Source: Bacteroidota bacterium | GTDB lineage: Bacteria > Bacteroidota > Bacteroidia > Cytophagales > Cyclobacteriaceae | Direction: 5' to 3' | Assembly: GCA_027592755.1 (NCBI GenBank) | Contig: JAQCLE010000029.1 | Location: forward strand, 1-40,349 | DNA length: 40,349 nucleotides | Shown here: positions 17,197-25,862 of the stretch, in pieces | How positions within the stretch are numbered: the first letter of the stretch is position 1 | Layout of the letters: each line of letters starts with the position of its first letter | Made by a program: the position numbers and the translations under genes | The notes under the pieces: generated by a model | Seen by the model: only the letters and a program-made list of their open reading frames with translations | The model's database searches: none | What the model was told of the DNA's origin: nothing

Positions 17197-18510
17197 ATGA
17201 AAATCTTCAGTTCCATCAGGTCAATCAATTTCGCAACATTTCACCTCTTGGGTCGACCATTTCTATTCATTTTTATCTTTATCCTTATCCCCGGATGTTC
17301 AGTTGAACAAAATTTTCATCACTCTGATGTCGAAATAGCAGGTCTTGATGATGAGATAGCTAAACACAGAAAAGGATTGTTACAAGTACAAACCAACCCG
17401 GGAGATAAGGTATTGGTTGAACAACTGAGCCATGACTTCTGGTTTGGGGCGGCCATAAGCAATGGCATTGCGGGGAATTATATGTCGGATGATGACAAAA
17501 AACAGTACAAGGAGAAATTCCTGGAGAACTTTAACTCGGCTGTTACTGAAAATGCTGTGAAGTGGGGAAACATGGAACGCAATAAAGGGGCAGTCAATTA
17601 TGCAACGGTTGATGCCATATTGAATTGGACGGAAGTAAACAATATACCACTAAGGGGTCACAACATTTTCTGGGGAATTCCAAAGTTTGTGCAACCTTGG
17701 CTAAAAGAATTGAGTGACAATGAATTGCGACAAACATTACAAAATCGAGCCGAATCGCTAACTGCAAAATACAAAGGTCGTTTTGCGGAGTATGACCTGA
17801 ACAATGAGATGATTCATGGCAACTACTATCAAGATCGCCTGGGCCCGGACATTACAAAACTTATGGCAGATTGGGCACAAAATGGAGACCCTGATATTAA
17901 ACTATATCTGAATGATTATGATATTCTGACAGGCAACAGACTGGATGATTATATGGCTCAAATCAGACAGTTATTAAAACAGGGTGTTCCAATTGCGGGA
18001 ATTGGTGTCCAGGGGCATTTACATACGGAAACGTTCGACCGAAATGAGCTCAAACGGTCATTGGATTCATTGGCAATTTTTAATTTACCTATCCGGGTCA
18101 CAGAATTCAACATGCCTGGTCAGCGGTCTGCCTATCATCGGCAGGAAATCACAGAAATGACTGCCGAAGAAGAACAGTTTAAAGCGAAAGAAATTGTCGA
18201 TTATTACAAGATATGTTTTGCTCATCCGGCTGTGGAAGGCATCCTTATGTGGGGATTTTGGGCCGGAGCTAACTGGGTCCCGGTCTCATCGCTTTACAAC
18301 CGAGACTGGTCTCCTACTCCCTCAGTTGAAGCATACCAAAACCTTATCTTCAAGGAGTGGTGGACCAAAGAGTCTGGCACAGCGGATGATTCGGGTTTGG
18401 TTTCAGTTCCGGCTTTTTATGGAAAATACAGAGTCACGGTAAATGGTATGGCAAAAGAGGTGCAAATGACCAGAACATCCGGTGGATTGTTCGTGGATTT
18501 TAGAAAATAA
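17197..18510 (+). CDS. GH10 endo-1,4-beta-xylanase, lipoprotein
   Basis: A 437-residue lipoprotein: a long hydrophobic leader ends in LIPGC, a lipobox near residues 31-35, so it is probably anchored in the envelope. The GH10 barrel is clear. DLNNEM places the acid/base Glu at residue 204 and the nucleophile Glu is residue 303 in RVTEFNMPG. GHNIFWG, WLKELSDNELR and GVQGHLH are further GH10 landmarks. The last 60 residues after the barrel form a small beta-rich tail common in Bacteroidota members. It should cleave internal beta-1,4-xylosidic bonds. There is no SusC/D pair nearby, so it is not in a classical PUL. Confidence 0.92.
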   Translation: MKIFSSIRSINFATFHLLGRPFLFIFIFILIPGCSVEQNFHHSDVEIAGLDDEIAKHRKGLLQVQTNPGDKVLVEQLSHDFWFGAAISNGIAGNYMSDDDKKQYKEKFLENFNSAVTENAVKWGNMERNKGAVNYATVDAILNWTEVNNIPLRGHNIFWGIPKFVQPWLKELSDNELRQTLQNRAESLTAKYKGRFAEYDLNNEMIHGNYYQDRLGPDITKLMADWAQNGDPDIKLYLNDYDILTGNRLDDYMAQIRQLLKQGVPIAGIGVQGHLHTETFDRNELKRSLDSLAIFNLPIRVTEFNMPGQRSAYHRQEITEMTAEEEQFKAKEIVDYYKICFAHPAVEGILMWGFWAGANWVPVSSLYNRDWSPTPSVEAYQNLIFKEWWTKESGTADDSGLVSVPAFYGKYRVTVNGMAKEVQMTRTSGGLFVDFRK

Positions 18511-18595
18511 ATGCAACCTTGATCCTCAAATAATAGTCTAATTAACAGACCACTCGCTGACATCTTTTAAAAGTTAAACAAACCTTGGTTATTCT

Positions 18596-20995
18596 ATGCT
18601 CAAGAATTACTTCAAAATCACCTATCGCACCATCCTGAAAGAAAAAGTTTACAACGCCATCAACATATTCGGACTTTCCGTGGGTCTGGCTTGTTGCATG
18701 CTCATTGGTATATACATAAACGATGAGCTGAGCTATGACAAGTTCCATAAAAATGCTGACCGGATTTATCGTTTAAGCCGGGAGTTCATGAGTCCTGACG
18801 GATCAACATCCCTTCACCTGGCACATCTCGCACCCCCGTTCGTTCCACTGCTCAGGACAGATTTTCCGGAAATGGAAATTGTGACCCGCTTTATATCGTT
18901 CGGTGGCACAATGCAATACGAAGACAAGTTATTCATTGAAGAGAATGTTGGATTTGCCGATAATGAGATCTTCGAGGTTTTCAGTTTTGATTTCGTTCAG
19001 GGGAATCCCGAAACAGCACTCTCCCAACCGGGGTCAATGGTTATTACTGAAGAGATGGCACTCAAATATTTCAACACCGTAGATGCGCTTGAAAAAATGA
19101 TCAGATTCTCGAATCAAACAAGTTTGAAAATAACAGGAGTGATCAAAAAAATGCCTGAGAATTCACACTTCGACCTTGAAATGATAGGAGATTTCTCATT
19201 GGTGGAACAGTACTATGGAGGACGGGAAAATATGATGCAGGCTTGGGGCAGTAATAACTTCTCCTCCTATTTCATTCTAAAAGATGATGCAACAATTAGT
19301 GAAATAGAAAGACGCTTCCATGATTTCCTGATAAAACATCTCGACGAAGACGCCAACAACTGGACGGCTTTGCACATCCAGAAAATGACGGATATATACC
19401 TGTATTCGCACCTGGATGATGAACTGGGAGCAAACAGTGACATAAAATATGTTTATACTTTTTCAGCGATATGGCTACTCATATTATTCATTGCAATGAT
19501 CAATTATATGAACCTGGCTACGGCAAAATCAATTAACCGGGCCAAAGAAGTGGGTATGAGAAAAGTACTTGGCGCCGGAAAACCAAGCCTGATAGGGCAG
19601 TTTTTGATGGAGTCAATGATTTTGGTTTTCATGTCAATAACCATAGCCTTTTTTCTGATTCAACTTGCACTCCCCTACCTCAGAACGTTCACTGACAAAA
19701 CACTTGTATATACCACTCAGGAAGGTCTTATTGGTTTTATGGCCGTCATGATTTTTGGCCTGGTTGTTGGCTTGATTTCCGGTTCCTATCCTGCATTCTA
19801 TTTATCAGCTTTCAAGCCACTTGTAGCGCTAAAAGGTAAACTTTCCGGAGAATCTAAAAACACCATCTTAAGGCGTGTTTTGGTTGTGCTACAGTTTTCA
19901 ATATCCGCCATTCTTATTGTGTCGACCGGAGTTGTGTTCCAGCAACTGAGTTACATTCAAAATAAGAAACTGGGCTACGACAAAGAGCATGTACTTACTG
20001 TCCCCTTGAATAATGCAATTGGGGAAAAATTCGAAGCATTTAAAAACACACTACTCACCAATCAGTCGATTACCAATATAGCCAGTTCCAGCAGGGTACC
20101 AACAATTCAGTTACTGGATAGTCAGGGCGCTCAGGCTGAGATAAACGGAGAAATGGTAGCCCCTGAGGTTGTCATCAAGGATTTAAGGGTAGATCATGAT
20201 TTCCTCGAAACATATAACATAAGGCTATTGACTGGAAGAAATTTTGACAAGACCATGCAATCGGACGATACGTCCGCGTTCATCCTCAATGAGGCAGCTG
20301 TCAGAATGATAGGATGGGTAACAAATGATGAAGCCATCAACAAAAAAATAACCTATGGTGACCGTGAAGGAAGGGTAATTGGCGTTGCACAGAACATTAA
20401 TTTCGAGACACTTCAAAATGAAATCAGCCCACTGATCATGCATATTCCGGAAGGCCCAGGCCGATTAATTTCAATCAAGATGAATGGTACCAATGTTGAT
20501 GAGACTGTGAGCTACATTGAAGAACAGTGGAGCAACTTCTCTCCCAATACCCCGATTCAATACAGTTTCATTGATGAAAGGTTTAGAAGGCTTTATGAAT
20601 CAGAGAATCAAAGGGCCCAATTATTCACAGGTTTTTCGCTACTGGCCATTTTTCTTGCATGCCTCGGTTTATTTGGTCTTGCTTCATTTACAGTTGCTCA
20701 ACGATCACGGGAGATCAGCATTAGAAAAGTACTTGGAGCAACCGTTGCTCATATTGTATCAATTCTTTCCAAAGAATTTTTGATTTTGGTTGGTATCAGT
20801 GCCATTGTAGCTTTCCCGATAGCCTACCTTTTCATGAACGACTGGCTTCAAAACTATGCCTATCGCATTGAACTGGATTCAATACCGTTTATTGTAGCTG
20901 GTGTAATATCCTTACTGATCGCATTCCTGACGATTAGCTTCCAAACTTTCAAAGCAGCGAACAACAATCCCACCGATGCACTGTCTGAGGAGTGA
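18596..20995 (+). CDS. FtsX/MacB-type ABC transporter permease
   Basis: A 799-residue membrane protein in the Bacteroidota layout: an N-terminal membrane helix (about 21-41) with the YRTILKEKVYNAINIFGL start, a large periplasmic MacB_PCD domain, an FtsX domain of three or four helices (about 285-410), then a second helix/periplasmic unit and FtsX domain (about 430-795). The motif INRAKEVGMRKVLGAG near residue 310, repeated as SREISIRKVLGATVA near residue 705, is the typical coupling segment. No ATPase gene is adjacent, as is usual for this group. Members act in mechanotransmission or efflux of peptides and small molecules; the substrate is unknown. Confidence 0.9.
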   Translation: MLKNYFKITYRTILKEKVYNAINIFGLSVGLACCMLIGIYINDELSYDKFHKNADRIYRLSREFMSPDGSTSLHLAHLAPPFVPLLRTDFPEMEIVTRFISFGGTMQYEDKLFIEENVGFADNEIFEVFSFDFVQGNPETALSQPGSMVITEEMALKYFNTVDALEKMIRFSNQTSLKITGVIKKMPENSHFDLEMIGDFSLVEQYYGGRENMMQAWGSNNFSSYFILKDDATISEIERRFHDFLIKHLDEDANNWTALHIQKMTDIYLYSHLDDELGANSDIKYVYTFSAIWLLILFIAMINYMNLATAKSINRAKEVGMRKVLGAGKPSLIGQFLMESMILVFMSITIAFFLIQLALPYLRTFTDKTLVYTTQEGLIGFMAVMIFGLVVGLISGSYPAFYLSAFKPLVALKGKLSGESKNTILRRVLVVLQFSISAILIVSTGVVFQQLSYIQNKKLGYDKEHVLTVPLNNAIGEKFEAFKNTLLTNQSITNIASSSRVPTIQLLDSQGAQAEINGEMVAPEVVIKDLRVDHDFLETYNIRLLTGRNFDKTMQSDDTSAFILNEAAVRMIGWVTNDEAINKKITYGDREGRVIGVAQNINFETLQNEISPLIMHIPEGPGRLISIKMNGTNVDETVSYIEEQWSNFSPNTPIQYSFIDERFRRLYESENQRAQLFTGFSLLAIFLACLGLFGLASFTVAQRSREISIRKVLGATVAHIVSILSKEFLILVGISAIVAFPIAYLFMNDWLQNYAYRIELDSIPFIVAGVISLLIAFLTISFQTFKAANNNPTDALSEE

Positions 20996-21076
20996 GTTGA
21001 TTGGATGACAAACGCTCATAGTGGCTAGGGTCAATCCTTCTGAATGCCTGAAGGGAGAGTGACATACAATCAATGT

Positions 21077-21132
21077 TATCCGTGTAAATATACGGGTATA
21101 TCCGTCTACAAATGCTTACGAACACGTAGACG
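21077..21132. repeat. Direct and inverted repeats resembling a LytTR-type site
   Basis: The gap after the permease contains TATCCGTGTA (21077-21086) and TATCCGTCTA (21099-21108), 10-base direct repeats matching at nine positions, with starts 22 bases apart, about two helical turns. The second copy overlaps CGTCTAC (21103-21109), which pairs exactly with GTAGACG (21126-21132). The 22-base repeat spacing resembles LytTR-type regulator sites. It may be a regulatory site for the permease transcript or for the broken gene at 21259. No -7 element was found at the right distance. Confidence 0.35.
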
Positions 21133-21258
21133 AGTCGTTAGGCCAAACAACCACATTTTAGACATTAGTAAAAATACCTAATTATATATAACGGAAAGGA
21201 TCGTATTGTTTATATTCAGGTGTTTATGTTGGATTTAGTACCATTAGAATGAAAGAGA

Positions 21259-21487
21259 ATGTTTAAAGATCGAACCGTAAATTACAAGTGGCTCGAGGAT
21301 AATCGGAAATCCAAATTGCTAATTTATATTACAGGTGATCGTCCTGCGATGGAAACTCAAATCTCCACGGAAGCACTTGAATACTTCGCCGATCATCTAG
21401 ACAAGATCGAGAAAGTTAATAAGATAAGTCTCTTTCTCTATACTCGCGGCGGCGATACAATGGCCGCATGGAGTTTGGCTAATTTAA
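21259..21487 (+). pseudogene. SDH-family Clp-fold serine protease, N-terminal remnant
   Basis: About 76 residues match the start of the SDH family of Clp-fold serine proteinases (SppA/ClpP-like, periplasmic side): SKLLIYITGDRPAMETQIS followed by FLYTRGGDTMAAWSLANL. Full-length members run to about 280-300 residues and carry the catalytic residues beyond this point, so this fragment is inactive. Homology stops at ANL near 21481-21487. The next bases belong to an unrelated serine hydrolase remnant in another frame. The ATG at 21259 looks like the native start. Confidence 0.75.
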
Positions 21488-21721
21488 ACCCAACTTAATA
21501 ACGGGGAACTCAACCATTATGGCCTGGGGTGGACTGATATCGGAACTGATAAATTTGGGAATAGAAGCTATGGCCACGGTGGTGGCGCAGTTGGTGGTGC
21601 CGCAGTATTAAGAATATACCTGGATCACAACATCGTGATTGCAATGGCCAGAAACTCCTGGCGTGATGGTGGTACAGGAGATGCGCATCAACAAATCGTC
21701 AATTTATTTATTGAAGATTAA
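21488..21721 (+). pseudogene. Beta-lactamase-family serine hydrolase, C-terminal remnant
   Basis: The frame from 21488 to the TAA at 21719-21721 encodes about 77 residues that match the end of a class C beta-lactamase-like serine hydrolase: QLNNGELNHYGLGWTDIG, then SYGHGGGAVGGAAVLRIY with the HGG motif, then DHNIVIAMARNS. The N-terminal part with SxxK and YxN is absent. There is no start codon and the fragment abuts the protease remnant in a different frame. Together they look like a deletion junction that joined two former genes. Confidence 0.72.
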
Positions 21722-21903
21722 ATTCTGCTGAATTCGATATCTGAAAATGGTAATACTATAAATTGGATTAAAAAGTAATTTAGAGGTACTGACAAAGTGC
21801 TCTTTTAGCATTTAATTGACGCCGAAGTTCTTTTACCATCTTCATTAGCTTTGTTTCGATAGCTAAAAGGAAAATAGCCCACAACCTAAAGGAGAAGTCT
21901 ACA

Positions 21904-22830
21904 ATGAAGAAGAAAAAAAGTAATCCTACCATCCAAAGAAGAAGAGCGTTCCTAACCAATGTTACTACAATTGCGGGCACAGCTCTTGTCACTGCCATAC
22001 CGGGAGTTAGTCTTGCAGGTTATTGGTCAATACAATCGAGTTTAACAGTAAAACAGGTGATTGATATCATTCTGAAAGAAATTCCCGATGCGCCATTTGA
22101 AAGAACCGTTGATCAGTTAAGAACTGGCAGTATGGATCAGCAGGTTTCAGGTATTGTAACTACCATGTTTCCAACGATGGAAGTGATTGAGAAAACCGCA
22201 AAGTCAGGGGCTAATTTAATCATTGCGCACGAAACTCCCTTTTACAACAATCAGGATGAAACTGATTGGCTGCAAGAAGATGACGCTTACAATTACAAAA
22301 TAGATTTACTAAACAAATACGGCATTGCCATATGGCGTTTTCATGATTATTGGCACAGGCACAAGCCAGATGGTATCATAATGGGCAATCTGATAAAGCT
22401 CGGCTGGGAAAAATATTATGATGCTGAAAACCAAAGGATAATTACCCTGCCTGAAACGATGGGTTCACAAAGCATCGTAGACTTAGTCAAAGCAGAGCTT
22501 GATATTCCCAGCGTACGTCTTGTAGGTGATTTAAAGCAGAATTGCAGTACAATATATCTCGCATTTGGCTATATGAGCAGCAATATGCAAATAGCCGCTA
22601 TTCAAGAATACAAGCCTGATCTAATTCTAAGTGGTGAAACCAGGGAATGGGAAACCGTGGAACTGGTACGGGATGGCCAGCAGATGGGGCAGAAAACTGC
22701 GCTCATGGTGCTAAGCCATGCCGTAAGTGAAGAGGCTGGAATGGAATACGCCGCAAAATGGTTACAGCCCAAAGTTCCAGGGGTCAAAGTATCGCACATT
22801 GCATCCACGAATCCATTTACCTTCAATTGA
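21904..22830 (+). CDS. NIF3-like dinuclear metal protein with Tat-like leader
   Basis: A 308-residue protein of the NIF3/DUF34 family, recognised by LIIAHETPFYNN, the FHDYWHRHKPDGI stretch of His residues and the C-terminal SHAVSEEAGMEYAAKW. Family members bind two metals; some have GTP cyclohydrolase-like or related activity, and the role is often unknown. Unusually, this copy starts with about 35 extra residues containing QRRRAFLTN and a hydrophobic run ending in VSLAG, which resembles a Tat signal. A good AAAGGAG ribosome-binding site sits 11 bases before the ATG. TAGCTTTG at 21846-21853 may be its promoter -7 element. The native cell location needs experimental support. Confidence 0.82.
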   Translation: MKKKKSNPTIQRRRAFLTNVTTIAGTALVTAIPGVSLAGYWSIQSSLTVKQVIDIILKEIPDAPFERTVDQLRTGSMDQQVSGIVTTMFPTMEVIEKTAKSGANLIIAHETPFYNNQDETDWLQEDDAYNYKIDLLNKYGIAIWRFHDYWHRHKPDGIIMGNLIKLGWEKYYDAENQRIITLPETMGSQSIVDLVKAELDIPSVRLVGDLKQNCSTIYLAFGYMSSNMQIAAIQEYKPDLILSGETREWETVELVRDGQQMGQKTALMVLSHAVSEEAGMEYAAKWLQPKVPGVKVSHIASTNPFTFN

Positions 22831-22910
22831 TTGAAGATTTGAAAGGGTCGATTGACTTCGCCATCTCATCAAAACCAGATATCTTGCTTTAAAATCAATC
22901 CACAAACCTA

Positions 22911-24038
22911 ATGAATCGCTCCAACCTACTCTTTGTGATCACACTTTGCTTCATTATTGGATGCAAACAGGAAGTTCCAGAAGAAAAGCCTGCTGGAAAA
23001 GTTATTATCGGTTACGTTCCCGGATTTCGGGGGGCAATCGATGAAAACACCATCGATGCCAACAAATTGACACACATCAATTATGCATTTGTTAATTGTA
23101 TTGACAGCCTCGCAGTACTATCAAATTTGGAAACAGATACTGCTAACTTTAGAAGGCTTAATAACCTTAAAAAGATCAATCCTGACCTGAAAATATTAAT
23201 ATCCATCGGTGGCTGGGGCTGGAGCGACTACTTTTCAGATGCCGTCCTAACTCCCAGCTCTCGACTGATGTTTGCCCAAAGCAATATTCAAATTGTTGAG
23301 GACCATAATCTTGATGGAGTTGACATCGACTGGGAATATCCGGGCCAGCGAGGCCAGGATAATGTTTTCCGGCCAGAGGACAAAGAGAATTACACCTTAA
23401 TGTTTAAAGTCATTCGGGAAGAATTGGATAAACTATCTGAGCGGACGGGAAAAACCTATCTTTTGACAACAGCAGTTGGCGCTTCACAACGCTATATCGA
23501 CAATACAGAAATGGACAAAGCCCAGGAATACCTCGATTACGTAAACCTGATGACCTACGATTTTTATACTTCGGGCGACTCCTCCGGGCATCATACCAAT
23601 CTTTACCCTCCATCAAATTATGACAAGGATAGATCAGCCCACAAAACAGTGGACATATTTGTAGCTGCCGACGTTCCTGTAGAAAAACTCGTCATGGGCA
23701 TCGCTTTCTATGGCAGGTCATGGTATATTATAAGTGGTGAGAATCGCGGTATTAATATGCCTAATGATTCAACTGCACGAGGCGGTGGCTATTCATTTAT
23801 CAAAGACAGCCTGGTGAACCAAAGAGGATTCACAAGATACTGGGATGAAAATGCCAAGGCACCTTACCTCTTTAATAGTGAGACTAATCAACTGGTTTCG
23901 TATGATGATGAAGAATCGGTTAGGTATAAGTGTGAGTATACCATTGAAAAAAATATGGCCGGAGTGATGTTCTGGCAATATGCCAGTGACCCTAAAGAAT
24001 ATTTGGTTACTGCCATTAATCAAAGTTATAAGCAATAA
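22911..24038 (+). CDS. GH18 chitinase-like lipoprotein
   Basis: A 375-residue lipoprotein (lipobox IIGC, Cys near residue 18). The GH18 signature DGVDIDWEYPG places the catalytic Glu at residue 142, with the two upstream Asp (D138, D140) present. Supporting GH18 landmarks are HINYAFVNC, KILISIGGWGWS, NLMTYDFY, MGIAFYGRSW and the closing GVMFWQYASD. It should cleave chitin or related N-acetylglucosaminyl polymers. The next gene is a second GH18 protein nine bases away, so the two are one transcription unit. Confidence 0.92.
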   Translation: MNRSNLLFVITLCFIIGCKQEVPEEKPAGKVIIGYVPGFRGAIDENTIDANKLTHINYAFVNCIDSLAVLSNLETDTANFRRLNNLKKINPDLKILISIGGWGWSDYFSDAVLTPSSRLMFAQSNIQIVEDHNLDGVDIDWEYPGQRGQDNVFRPEDKENYTLMFKVIREELDKLSERTGKTYLLTTAVGASQRYIDNTEMDKAQEYLDYVNLMTYDFYTSGDSSGHHTNLYPPSNYDKDRSAHKTVDIFVAADVPVEKLVMGIAFYGRSWYIISGENRGINMPNDSTARGGGYSFIKDSLVNQRGFTRYWDENAKAPYLFNSETNQLVSYDDEESVRYKCEYTIEKNMAGVMFWQYASDPKEYLVTAINQSYKQ

Positions 24039-24046
24039 CGAAACCT

Positions 24047-25267
24047 ATGAGAGGCCTTCTAATTAACATTCGTTACTTGGGCATATTATTCCTGCTTTTT
24101 ATTGGAACATCATGTGCCAAAGATTCCAAAAAAGAAGCAAATGAGCAGTTTGCTGAAGACACCAGGTTCAAAGTGGTTGGTTACATCACAGCTGGCGCTT
24201 TTGATTTGATTGATCAGATTGAGCTCAACAGACTTACCCACCTGGATCTTGCATTTTTGAATCCTGATGATGAAGGAAACCTGGTTTTTAGCCAGGGGAA
24301 AGATATCAAGAGTGTAGTCGCAAAAGCCCATGCTGCAAACGTGGAGGTTTTTATTTCGATCGCGGGAGGAGGATCTGGAGATGAACCCAGGGACAAATGG
24401 AACATGGTGCTCCAACCTGAAAAGCGGTCAGCTTTCATTGACAAGTTAATGGACTATGTTGCCGATAATGATCTGGATGGTATTGATGTAGATATTGAAT
24501 GGAATATCCTCCCAACAATTGGTTCGAATTATACACCCTTTGTCCTGGAGCTAAGGGATCATCTGCATGCGAAAGGAAAATCAATCTCAACCGCTCTCCC
24601 TGGAACGGCATTGCATGAAGCTGTAACCCAGGAATCGCTGGAAGCCTATGATTTTATTAACGTGATGGTTTATGACGCTACCGGACCCTGGCGTCCTGAT
24701 AAACCTGGCCATCACTCAACCTACGAATTCGCCGAAGCTGCGGTGTCTTTCTGGTTAGAAGAAAAAAAGATTCCGGCGAGTCGATTAGTGCTTGGCATGC
24801 CTTTTTATGGTTATGATTTTGGTACTGAAAGGGTATCGTCAAAATCGTATGGCCAAATTGCAGAAAACAATACAGCTGATGCCTATCGTGATGAAATTGA
24901 TCAACTGTATTACAATGGTATACCGACAATCGTTAAGAAAACTCAACTGGCTCTATCCAAATTTAATGGGGTGATGTTCTGGCAATTAGGCCATGATGCT
25001 TTTAACAACATGTCGTTGCTTGCATCGGTGGATCAGGTTATTCAAGCTAAAGATTGCAAGGGAATAACATCCACTTTCTTTGCTGACTCTGACGGAGATG
25101 GATTTGGCGATATCAGTAAACCCTTTCAGAGCTGCACTTCTCCGGAGGGATATGTTACCAATAATACAGACTGTGATGACTCCAATGCGAACATCAATCC
25201 CAATGCCGAGGATCTGATGGATGGCATTGACAATAATTGCAATAGCACAATTGATGATGAGTCTTAG
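24047..25267 (+). CDS. GH18-like lipoprotein with MopE-type calcium/metal-binding tail
   Basis: A 406-residue lipoprotein (lipobox GTSC near residue 24). The GH18 motif is DGIDVDIEWN, catalytic Glu at residue 151, with D147 and D149 kept. NVMVYDATG, LGMPFYGYDFG and GVMFWQLGHD support the fold; the layout resembles ChiA/ChiD-like or endo-N-acetylglucosaminidase members more than the tandem neighbour. After the barrel, residues about 345-406 form a Cys-rich acidic tail with DSDGDGFGD and NTDCDDSNANINPNAED, the MopE-like putative metal-binding motif often seen in surface proteins. The gene starts nine bases after the first GH18 gene. Confidence 0.88.
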   Translation: MRGLLINIRYLGILFLLFIGTSCAKDSKKEANEQFAEDTRFKVVGYITAGAFDLIDQIELNRLTHLDLAFLNPDDEGNLVFSQGKDIKSVVAKAHAANVEVFISIAGGGSGDEPRDKWNMVLQPEKRSAFIDKLMDYVADNDLDGIDVDIEWNILPTIGSNYTPFVLELRDHLHAKGKSISTALPGTALHEAVTQESLEAYDFINVMVYDATGPWRPDKPGHHSTYEFAEAAVSFWLEEKKIPASRLVLGMPFYGYDFGTERVSSKSYGQIAENNTADAYRDEIDQLYYNGIPTIVKKTQLALSKFNGVMFWQLGHDAFNNMSLLASVDQVIQAKDCKGITSTFFADSDGDGFGDISKPFQSCTSPEGYVTNNTDCDDSNANINPNAEDLMDGIDNNCNSTIDDES

Positions 25268-25296
25268 AAGGCTTTTAGTTTAGCTTAATTTATACA

Positions 25297-25755
25297 TCAA
25301 AGATAGCGTTTAAAGCCCTCATGTGAATTCTCAAATCCTAAAGATTTGTAAAATTTATGAGCTCTCGAACGCTTTTTGTTGGTGGTAAGCTCAATCAATT
25401 GGGCGCCGCGTTCTCTGGCTCTTTGGGTGATATATTCCAACATTTTTTTACCAATACCTTGATTTCGACAGGACTTATCTACTCTTACCATTTCAACCAA
25501 TACCCTAATCCCACCACTGTGTGAAACATATTGAAGATAATTCAATTGAAAAGTACCAACAATTTTGTTTTCCAATTCCGCGACCATTAGTTCACAGTTG
25601 TCATCCAAATCGATTTTCTCAAAAGCTTTTTGGTAATCTGATGATACAGAACCGGAATAGTCATCTTTGGCCCTTCCCATCTGATCTTGAGATATCAACT
25701 CAATAATTCGAGGAACGTCTTCAATTGTTGCCCTTCTAATAATCAAACCTTCCAT
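25297..25755 (-). CDS. GNAT family N-acetyltransferase
   Basis: A 152-residue single-domain GNAT: IRRATIEDVPRIIELI is the first strand-helix, VRVDKSCRNQGIGKKML carries the acetyl-CoA-binding RxxGxG/A loop, and THKFYKSLGFE-type sequence (RAHKFYKSLGFE) closes the domain. Substrate unknown; members of this size acetylate small amines or antibiotics. It converges on the GH18 gene and is divergent from the gene at 25863, with 107 bases between. Confidence 0.87.
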   Translation of the reverse strand: MEGLIIRRATIEDVPRIIELISQDQMGRAKDDYSGSVSSDYQKAFEKIDLDDNCELMVAELENKIVGTFQLNYLQYVSHSGGIRVLVEMVRVDKSCRNQGIGKKMLEYITQRARERGAQLIELTTNKKRSRAHKFYKSLGFENSHEGFKRYL

Positions 25756-25862
25756 ATCATTTGGGATCTCTTTATACTACCTGTCAATTTATGAACTTAT
25801 TCATAAAAATGCCGTTTCTCTGGCATGGCTATTGTTAATTAATTTAGCGCACTTTCAATACC

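Noticed and set aside
16517-18510. A polysaccharide utilisation locus around the GH10 xylanase
   Set aside because: No SusC/SusD-like pair, sigma/anti-sigma pair or sugar transporter is adjacent; the genes nearby are an esterase and a GNAT only.
25268-25315. Hairpin between the convergent GH18 and GNAT genes (GGCTTT/AAAGCC)
   Set aside because: The loop is over 30 bases, the stem is short and one arm overlaps the GNAT coding end, so it is weak as a terminator.
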